Source: Sedimentisphaerales bacterium
GTDB taxonomy: Bacteria > Planctomycetota > Phycisphaerae > Sedimentisphaerales > SM23-30
DNA length: 5,064 bases
Direction: 5' to 3'
Assembly (NCBI GenBank): GCA_030636065.1
Contig: DAOVXR010000152.1
Span: forward strand, 1 to 5,064
Position 1 is the stretch's first letter, and each line of letters opens with the position of its first letter. The position numbers and the translations under genes are program-made. Of the stretch, positions 1-5,064 are shown in pieces. The notes under the pieces are model-generated. The model saw only the letters and a list, made by a program, of their open reading frames with translations, was not told the origin of the DNA and ran no database searches.

Positions 1-438
1 AAAACGCGGGATATATTCCTGAATGTCGAGGTTCAGGTATTTATGCAAAAAAACTTCAGTTACGGCGAATGCAGCAGTCGTCAGGACGGCTGCGGTATTT
101 ACATCGAAAAGCCTGTTGATCGTGGTCTTTTTGTACAAAAATAATTTCAGCGCGTAATAACCAAGGCCGAAAATGTAAAAATAAGCCAGCAGGTAGTTGT
201 AGGTTTTTGCGTTAGGATGCAAAAGGGCGGCAATGATAATAATCAGAATGCCAAGATAGGGAAAGACGTCCTCGAAATGATAAAGGTGCTTTGGGAATTT
301 TTTCCCGGTAAGAAATATTGGCAGAAACAGTCCCGCGGCCCCCAACAATAACACCACATGAAGCGGAAACCACAGCCTAAGGGCAAAGGCCCCGGTCCAG
401 CTTATCGTGAAAATATAGAGGTATAAAAGGGTTGACAC
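1..438 (-). CDS. Multi-spanning membrane protein, N-terminal part; probable O-antigen polymerase/ligase-like (partial)
   Basis: The frame is open on the minus strand to the left edge, so only about 146 N-terminal residues are present. They are strongly hydrophobic, with about five predicted membrane segments, near residues 3-20, 22-43, 58-73, 80-101 and 113-131 counted from the GTG at 438. The loop after segment 2 (TGKKFPKHLYHFED) and the KK...NR stretch after segment 4 are positively charged, as expected for cytoplasmic loops. No catalytic motif is visible, because the conserved loops of Wzy/WaaL-type proteins would lie beyond the edge. The polymerase/ligase call rests on topology and on its place after a glycosyltransferase in a glycan cluster; another glycan-related membrane protein is possible. 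The start is uncertain. GTG 438 lies 20 bases after the upstream stop, with AGGA (450-453) 11 bases ahead. The frame stays open to 579, and TTG codons at 510 or 540 would add a basic N-terminus and a longer first helix but overlap the upstream gene. Confidence 0.6.
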   Translation of the reverse strand, partial: MSTLLYLYIFTISWTGAFALRLWFPLHVVLLLGAAGLFLPIFLTGKKFPKHLYHFEDVFPYLGILIIIIAALLHPNAKTYNYLLAYFYIFGLGYYALKLFLYKKTTINRLFDVNTAAVLTTAAFAVTEVFLHKYLNLDIQEYIPRF

Positions 439-449
439 GAGAAATAAAA

Positions 450-453
450 TCCT
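450..453 (-). promoter_or_regulatory. Possible Shine-Dalgarno for the membrane-protein GTG start
   Basis: AGGA on the minus strand lies in the 20-base gap between the glycosyltransferase TAG (459-461) and the GTG at 436-438. The spacing of 11 bases is on the long side. It is the main reason for preferring this start over the TTG codons further upstream, which overlap the glycosyltransferase. The assignment is tentative. Confidence 0.35.
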
Positions 454-458
454 GAATG

Positions 459-1265
459 CTAAAGAAACAATCGCTGTATTTTTTCTTTTATTTTGGCGGA
501 ATTCTTCCAACGAAAATTGACCATCCAGAATATTGTCCAATATATATATCGCCTGACATATTCCGATGATAAGTTTCTCTTATAAGACGATGCGATGGCT
601 GTCGATTCGATTGCCTGCTTACTGTGCGAAGACAGTGCGGAACTATGCCTTCTGAATTTTGTCAATATTGTGCCGGTTTTGGCCACGTCAAAATTATGGC
701 AGACGCGGATAAAATAATCATAATCCGCGGCATAAGTAAAATCAGTATTGAAACAGCCGACCCTGTCAAAAACGTCTCTGTGGAAAAAGGAAGCGGGCTG
801 TGGAAAAATAGTGGCCTTTTTCATAGTCAGCAGTCTTTTTTTATTGGGGGTAATGGTATATCGAGTACACAAATACTCGCTGTTTTCATCGATCATCACA
901 AGTGAACCGACAAGTGCTCGCAGATGCGGGTCGCTTCCGAACCGGTCTTTTACATAATCAATGGCGCCTTCGGCATAACAGTCATCACTGTTCAAACACG
1001 CCCAGATGTTACCTTTCATCATCGAAAGGCCGATGTTTATCGCGCCATACATATTAGAGTCTTTGTCCTCCACAAAAATAATATTGGCCGAATATTTTTT
1101 TCTGAACTCCGATACTATTTTGGCGGTATCGTCTGTCGAGCCGCCGTCTATAATGATGTGCTCAACGTAAGTCCGGTTATGCAGATGGACGCTTCGCAGG
1201 GTATCGAGGATAAATCGGCCGTAGTTCAGCGTTGGCGTGATAATAGAGATGTCGGGTTGAATCAT
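459..1265 (-). CDS. Family 2 glycosyltransferase (GT-A fold)
   Basis: This is a predicted cytoplasmic or membrane-associated transferase of 268 residues that moves a sugar from a nucleotide-sugar donor to a growing glycan. Seen in the sequence: the N-terminal nucleotide-binding strand ISIITPTLNYGRF (residues 7-19), IIIDGGSTDDT (37-47), EDKDSNMYGAINIGL (66-80), the DXD-type metal-site motif LNSDD (91-95), and an acceptor-side block QPASFFHRDVFDRVG (156-170) followed by AADYDYFIR (179-187). The length is usual for a single-domain GT2. The C-terminus is basic and aromatic with no clear membrane helix. The ATG at 1265 is chosen because the protein then begins directly before the first strand. A longer frame from 1328 would overlap the upstream gene by 56 bases and adds a tail unlike the family. 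The start lies 7 bases after the upstream TGA with no good Shine-Dalgarno, so coupled re-initiation is likely. The donor and linkage cannot be read from sequence. Confidence 0.93.
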   Translation of the reverse strand: MIQPDISIITPTLNYGRFILDTLRSVHLHNRTYVEHIIIDGGSTDDTAKIVSEFRKKYSANIIFVEDKDSNMYGAINIGLSMMKGNIWACLNSDDCYAEGAIDYVKDRFGSDPHLRALVGSLVMIDENSEYLCTRYTITPNKKRLLTMKKATIFPQPASFFHRDVFDRVGCFNTDFTYAADYDYFIRVCHNFDVAKTGTILTKFRRHSSALSSHSKQAIESTAIASSYKRNLSSEYVRRYIYWTIFWMVNFRWKNSAKIKEKIQRLFL

Positions 1266-1272
1266 TATAAAT

Positions 1273-2157
1273 TCACTTAACTCTTTTAATCCAAAAGCAG
1301 CCGGGCCAACCGTCGTCCTGTGGGTCAAGCCCCACTAATGCCTCGGCCATCAGGTCGGGATGTCGGTCGTACATATAGTTACCGGCAAAGAGGATTTGGA
1401 AGTTGTCGTTGAATGTCAGGAACATTTGCAGCAGATATTGTTCGGTCCAGAACTTTTTACCCTTCAGCAGCCAGTCTTTCGGATAGTCGAAAGGGAATCG
1501 TATATCGTGAATATGAATAATCGTACCTACCGGCACCTTCGGTAGTACTGAAAGATACAGATAATGCACATCGTTGCCCATTTTGACCACGTGCGATGAA
1601 TCAATAAAAAGAATATCGGTATTTTCAAGCTCTGTAAATACCTGTTCCCCCAGTGTCTCGACCTTACGTTGTATCAGGCTGACATTATCAGCCTTGTCAG
1701 CCAACTCTATGAGTATATCTCTGGGATACGGTTCTATCGCGATTATCTCGCCCGGTTGATTATCGCTCGTTTTATTTTTTTCGAGGGCCTTCCAGGCGAT
1801 GCGTGTCGAAAAACCGGAACCAACCTCCAATATCTTTTTTGGCTTTAAGTGCCTGACCATACCGTAAAGGACGGCGCCATCGCCATTGGAGGCATAACCA
1901 CTATCGGTGTGGACGGCGGCATATTCGGTTTTGTAGGATGCCATTTTTTTCAGAAGTTCCAGCATTTCAGCTTCGTCGAACTTTATTCCGTCGAGTGGAA
2001 ACTCCTTATCGAAATCATGTCTGCGAAGGTCTTTACTGTCAGGTATTGGCCAATAGAAATGGTTGGGCGATATATGCAGGCCCAACATTTCCCATATCCG
2101 CCAGGTCTTGAGGCAAAAAAGTCTGACGAGCTTGTCTTTCAACACAGGAAAGGTCAT
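1273..2157 (-). CDS. Class I SAM-dependent methyltransferase (Methyltransf_24 type)
   Basis: A complete 294-residue protein. The Rossmann-fold SAM site is seen as ILEVGSGFST (109-118), with IAIEPYP (139-145) supplying the acidic residue after strand 2. DILFIDSSHVVKMGND (181-196) and GTIIHIHDIRFPFDYP (211-226) follow. The closely spaced His and Asp residues in the last two blocks are typical of this group and may bind a metal or take part in catalysis, but that is inference. The first hundred residues, including NHFYWPIPD (32-40), form an N-terminal extension that recurs in glycan-cluster relatives. The ATG overlaps the previous gene's TGA as ATGA (2154-2157), a strong sign of translational coupling. 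The stop lies 7 bases before the glycosyltransferase start. Methylation of a sugar or glycan intermediate is inferred from context; the actual acceptor is unknown. Confidence 0.88.
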   Translation of the reverse strand: MTFPVLKDKLVRLFCLKTWRIWEMLGLHISPNHFYWPIPDSKDLRRHDFDKEFPLDGIKFDEAEMLELLKKMASYKTEYAAVHTDSGYASNGDGAVLYGMVRHLKPKKILEVGSGFSTRIAWKALEKNKTSDNQPGEIIAIEPYPRDILIELADKADNVSLIQRKVETLGEQVFTELENTDILFIDSSHVVKMGNDVHYLYLSVLPKVPVGTIIHIHDIRFPFDYPKDWLLKGKKFWTEQYLLQMFLTFNDNFQILFAGNYMYDRHPDLMAEALVGLDPQDDGWPGCFWIKRVK

Positions 2158-2900
2158 TGACTAATTACCGTTCTTTGTTTTTTTACCACTATGGTGGTAT
2201 TGGCCCGACGATTTATCATCGCCAATCGCCACAAAGGCGCAAGTGTTATGTCATGTGTTGTAACATCAACAACATTACAATTGTCAGTACGCCCAATCAT
2301 TTCAAATAGTTGTTTATCCGTATAGTAAGAGACGACCGGTGCCCCGATATTGCTTCTTTTATTAAAAATATGGATACGTTTCGAAGTGAGATGGGTAACT
2401 AATTTTTTCATGTAAAATATTATATCCATGATTATAACAGGACAAAAGATCGGCTCCATAATAATCAAAAAACCACTTTCATTTAATAAGTTCAAACAAT
2501 TCTCTATAGACCGGGACGCTAATATTTTGCATTCTCGGCGTGTTTTGCCGATCAAATGATGCAGGACCGCCGAGAGTAAAATAAAATCAAATTTTCGATG
2601 CACGGCTTCGATGAAATTATCATCGAGAATGGAACCAAGAAAAGTCTGACAGCCGATTCTTTATCGGGTTTTCGCCAAACAATTCGAACTCACGTCCATA
2701 CCGTAAACGTCCCGTACAATAGTCGTATCACGGATAAAATCGAGTACGTTACCCGTTCCACAGCCAACATCCAGAAAGGAGCTTTCATTATTGCCATATC
2801 GATTAATCACTTTCAGAGCAGGCTCAAAACGGCTCAAAGGATACTCCGGGACATAATCATTAAAATAAGCAATTGTATGACTATCCTTTACGTTTTTCAC
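2154..2900 (-). pseudogene. Class I SAM-dependent methyltransferase interrupted by an in-frame TAA
   Basis: The reading frame runs for 248 codons from a GTG at 2900 to a TGA at 2154, broken only by TAA at codon 80 (2661-2663). Before the stop lie the SAM-binding loop FLDVGCGTGNVLDFI (42-56) and VYGMDVS (65-71). After it, in the same frame, lie GCQTFLGSILDD (83-94), the strand-4 block FDFILLSAVLHHL (104-116) and the strand-5 block GFLIIMEP (143-150). Both sides are parts of one Rossmann methyltransferase and join without any gap or shift. If the stop is real, the first product is 79 residues and the remainder lacks the SAM loop, so neither piece should work. An internal GTG at 2603 has no convincing Shine-Dalgarno. 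The gene is more AT-rich than its neighbours (about 39% GC by hand count over 2161-2880). The TGA overlaps the next ATG. A sequencing error or readthrough cannot be excluded. Confidence 0.82.
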
Positions 2901-2909
2901 AAATCACTA

Positions 2910-2914
2910 CTCCC
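2910..2914 (-). promoter_or_regulatory. Shine-Dalgarno GGGAG supporting the GTG start at 2900
   Basis: GGGAG on the minus strand lies in the 15-base gap after the carbamoyltransferase TAG, 9 bases ahead of the GTG. The good match and spacing fix the start of the interrupted methyltransferase and show that its initiation site is still intact. Confidence 0.65.
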
Positions 2915-2915
2915 A

Positions 2916-4646
2916 CTATAAATTTTTATCGACAACAAAATTACCGATTACCAGAGAGTCCATTCCGCCGCCATAGAAGCACCTGATCGCCTGTTTCGGA
3001 TCAAGCACGATAGGTTCACCCATAACATTAAAAGAGGTGTTCAGCACCAGATACTCACCGGTCAGCTCGCCGAAATGATGTATCAATGCCCAATACATCG
3101 GGTTTGTCTGTTTTTCCACGGTCTGGGGCCGAAGTGTTCCGTCCGCATGCACCACAGCAGGGACCTTATCGCGTTTTTCATCTGTTACATCAAATGACAC
3201 AATCATATAACGTGCGTCAGCCCCATTCGTAAGGTAATCATTCTTTCTTTCGGCAAGAACAGAAGGGCAAAAAGGCCTGAACCCTTCTCGAAACTTCACT
3301 CGCGCGTTTAGTATATCCTTATTTACGGCCTGATTTGCGCTTACAAGGATACTGCGATTGCCCAGGGCACGAGGGCCGCTTTCCATTCGTCCCTGGAACC
3401 ATCCGATTATTTTGCCGTTCGCCAACCGCTTCGCCGCTTCCAGAGAAGGATCGTCCGTATATTCATATTTTACACGACAAAGTTTCAAGTCATTTTCTAT
3501 TTCATCATTACTCCATTGCGGCCCCCAATATATGTGCTCTATCGAATAGGGCACATATTTGCGAACCTGCTGGTAATACGCACACAGGGCTGCGCCCGCG
3601 GCTACGCCTGAATCACCGGCGTTGGGAAAGACAAAAAACTTTTCGCATTTTCCGGAATACAAAATCCGCTGGTTAAGTTTGACATTCAAAAATATTCCGC
3701 CCGCACAGCAAACCTGCTTTAGGCCCGTCTTTTCCATCCATGGATAAATAATATTCCGAACCTGCTCCTCCAGTATACCTTGCGCTGCCGCGGCCAAATC
3801 TTCTTTGGAATGTTGCTTCAATAATTTTTCAATTTCAGTCGCGTCCTCGAAGTGCCATTGAGTTGCGCCGCTCTGATGCCACGTACTTGACATACCGAAA
3901 TTGTGCGGTTCGACCAACATACCGTTTTCATACTTTGGGCAGAATTTATCCAGTTCCTTTTTTAGATTACATTCATTACCATAGGGAGCCAGTCCCATCG
4001 TTTTCCCTTCCCCGTCGCCATGCCACCAACCAAGCGCCTCGGTAACATTTCCATAGAACCACCCCAGCGAACCGCAAGCGCCGAACTTTTGCAGACATTC
4101 TATAGTGCCGTCGGTTTTCCCACGCCATATTCCGCATGAGATGCCTTCGCCAATACCATCAAGCGTTATAATCAATGTCTCGCCCGTAAAACCAGAGGTA
4201 TAAAAAGCACTCCCGGCATGGGAAAGATGATGGGAAACCTTAACAATAGTGGTTTGATGAGGAATATCGAATGCGTTCAGATAGACCGGTAATTCCGGGT
4301 ATTCTTTGTCCATAACACGTTTATAAATCGCGCGAAGTCTTTGCTTCCAGGTACCACTAAACCTGCGTTTGTCCCTGAGATTGAAAAGGCTGTTTAATTT
4401 CAGCGCATTACCTCCGGGCACAGCCACCACATCCAGATCATCCATTGTAATGCCGGCGTGCTCAAGGCAGTAGTTCATGCTCTTAATCGGTAAGCCAGCA
4501 TCGTGTTTGCAACGAGTGAACCGTTCCTCGGCCACATCCGCTACTATTTTGCCGTCAATCACAAGACTTGCTGAAGAATCATGTCCGACATGTACGCCAA
4601 GAACCTTGAACTGATCTTTGCCGTATTTTTGTCTGTTTTGCTCCAT
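2916..4646 (-). CDS. O-carbamoyltransferase, NodU/TobZ/CmcH family
   Basis: A complete 576-residue enzyme. Family members use carbamoyl phosphate and ATP to form carbamoyl-adenylate and pass the carbamoyl group to a hydroxyl of a sugar or natural product. The N-terminal Kae1-like domain shows LGVHVGHDSSASLVIDG (16-32), the His-rich metal site SHHLSHAGSAF (138-148), TLDGIGEG (161-168), GDGEGKTMGLAPYG (210-223), GGIFLNVKLNQ (316-326) and GDSGVAAGAAL (344-354). The C-terminal domain shows GWFQGRMESGPRALGNRSIL (415-434), FREGFRPFCPSVL (452-464), NPMYWALIHHF (515-525) and LNTSFNVMGEPIV (535-547). All expected blocks are present and the length is normal. The ATG at 4646 is the only reasonable start; it adds about 14 residues before the first strand and is preceded by GAGGG (4659-4663), 12 bases upstream. 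In this cluster the acceptor is probably a hydroxyl on a glycan sugar, which is inference. Confidence 0.96.
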   Translation of the reverse strand: MEQNRQKYGKDQFKVLGVHVGHDSSASLVIDGKIVADVAEERFTRCKHDAGLPIKSMNYCLEHAGITMDDLDVVAVPGGNALKLNSLFNLRDKRRFSGTWKQRLRAIYKRVMDKEYPELPVYLNAFDIPHQTTIVKVSHHLSHAGSAFYTSGFTGETLIITLDGIGEGISCGIWRGKTDGTIECLQKFGACGSLGWFYGNVTEALGWWHGDGEGKTMGLAPYGNECNLKKELDKFCPKYENGMLVEPHNFGMSSTWHQSGATQWHFEDATEIEKLLKQHSKEDLAAAAQGILEEQVRNIIYPWMEKTGLKQVCCAGGIFLNVKLNQRILYSGKCEKFFVFPNAGDSGVAAGAALCAYYQQVRKYVPYSIEHIYWGPQWSNDEIENDLKLCRVKYEYTDDPSLEAAKRLANGKIIGWFQGRMESGPRALGNRSILVSANQAVNKDILNARVKFREGFRPFCPSVLAERKNDYLTNGADARYMIVSFDVTDEKRDKVPAVVHADGTLRPQTVEKQTNPMYWALIHHFGELTGEYLVLNTSFNVMGEPIVLDPKQAIRCFYGGGMDSLVIGNFVVDKNL

Positions 4647-4658
4647 TTACTAACGATT

Positions 4659-4663
4659 CCCTC
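4659..4663 (-). promoter_or_regulatory. Shine-Dalgarno GAGGG for the carbamoyltransferase
   Basis: GAGGG on the minus strand lies 12 bases before the ATG, in the 24-base gap after the FkbM-family gene. The spacing is slightly long. Two consecutive stops, TAG TAA, directly precede the ATG in the same frame, so no upstream extension of the coding region is possible. Confidence 0.5.
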
Positions 4664-4670
4664 GTAACCT

Positions 4671-5064
4671 TTATTTCTCGAAATTCTTTATAGCGACAAG
4701 ATTTTGTGCGTGACCAAAATCGACAGGCTGCCCGGCCCGGCCGCAAACCCGGCCCCGCCGGTCAAAACGATACATGCGATATCCGAACTCCGACAAATAG
4801 TCCCACATATCAAGAGCCTTATAACCAAAACCAACTGTGTTATCGTCAGACATTTCAAGGACAATCGTCGGCGCGTCCGTCTGGGACAGAATCCGCTCGG
4901 CGCCACGCAGTGCCGGCAACTCGCCTCCTTCAATATCGATTTTAATGAGGTCAATTTTGGGTATATGATTTTCCAGGACATAAGTATCCAGAGTTATGGT
5001 TTTGACTTCTTCGCTTCCGACAATTGAGCGATTCGCCCAATGCTGATTGCCGAGAGAACCAAAT
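4671..5064 (-). CDS. FkbM-family SAM-dependent methyltransferase, C-terminal part (partial)
   Basis: The frame is open to the right edge, leaving the last 131 residues. The signature of the FkbM family is clear: TLDTYV (24-29 of the visible part) followed by IDLIKIDIEGGELPALRGA (37-55), where the DIEG/GE block is the family hallmark. PTIVLEMS and then DYLSEFGYRMYRFD follow near the C-terminus. Family members methylate hydroxyls of sugars or polyketides, and many lie in glycan clusters like this one; the acceptor here is unknown. The N-terminal SAM-binding glycine loop is outside the window. A frame beginning at a TTG at 4919 is too short to be the true start, because the hallmark motif lies upstream of it. 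Codons near the end (4728-4760) are unusually GC-rich and encode RGRVCGRAG. The gene ends in TAA, 24 bases before the carbamoyltransferase and in the same frame. Confidence 0.93.
   Translation of the reverse strand, partial: FGSLGNQHWANRSIVGSEEVKTITLDTYVLENHIPKIDLIKIDIEGGELPALRGAERILSQTDAPTIVLEMSDDNTVGFGYKALDMWDYLSEFGYRMYRFDRRGRVCGRAGQPVDFGHAQNLVAIKNFEK

Noticed and set aside
924..1280. A 118-codon plus-strand open frame opposite the glycosyltransferase gene.
   Set aside because: It is antisense to a clear GT2 coding region, its translation resembles no domain, and it has no supporting start context.
1266..1328. A 21-residue N-terminal extension of the glycosyltransferase, starting at 1328.
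   Set aside because: It overlaps the upstream methyltransferase's conserved C-terminus (GCFWIKRVK), and the family normally starts just before the first strand, which matches ATG 1265.
2604..2660. A frameshift between the two halves of the interrupted methyltransferase.
   Set aside because: Both halves are in the same frame and the codons between them read sensibly; a single stop codon explains the break.
2818..2840. A short direct repeat of GGCTCAAA.
   Set aside because: Only two copies, inside coding sequence, encoding ordinary residues (LSRFEPA); it is likely chance.
3335..3676. Plus-strand open frames opposite the carbamoyltransferase.
   Set aside because: The minus strand carries conserved carbamoyltransferase motifs throughout this stretch; the plus-strand products look random.
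4704..5027. Plus-strand open frames of about 80-107 codons opposite the FkbM-family gene.
   Set aside because: They are antisense shadows of a region carrying the unmistakable FkbM hallmark motif, and their products are low-complexity Arg/Pro/Gln-rich in the GC-rich part.

Overview
The window is a single minus-strand block of tightly packed genes, transcribed from high to low coordinates. It looks like part of a surface-polysaccharide (O-antigen, capsule or exopolysaccharide) biosynthesis cluster. Base composition is mixed, roughly 39-55% GC by hand count of sampled stretches. Nothing in the sequence fixes the taxon. The gene content and the frequent weak or non-ATG starts fit a Gram-negative or other diderm bacterium, possibly an environmental or metagenomic one.

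In transcription order the genes are: (1) the 3' part of an FkbM-family methyltransferase, 5064-4671, cut by the right edge; (2) a complete NodU/TobZ-type O-carbamoyltransferase, 4646-2916; (3) a class I SAM methyltransferase, 2900-2154, whose frame is intact except for one in-frame TAA at 2661-2663; (4) a second, unrelated class I SAM methyltransferase of the Methyltransf_24 type, 2157-1273, joined to the previous gene by an ATGA overlap; (5) a GT-A fold family 2 glycosyltransferase, 1265-459; (6) the N-terminal part of a multi-spanning membrane protein, about 438 to 1, cut by the left edge and best read as an O-antigen polymerase/ligase-like protein.

Intergenic gaps are at most about 25 bases and two junctions are close enough for translational coupling. 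I therefore read the window as the interior of one operon, with no promoter or terminator visible. There is no gene-free stretch over 300 bases, and I see no RNA gene, mobile element or CRISPR array.

Together the genes suggest a glycan that is built by glycosyltransferases, decorated with carbamoyl and methyl groups, and polymerised or ligated by the membrane protein. The most notable anomaly is the in-frame stop in gene 3. That gene is also clearly more AT-rich than its neighbours. I did not find evidence for a wholly new kind of system.
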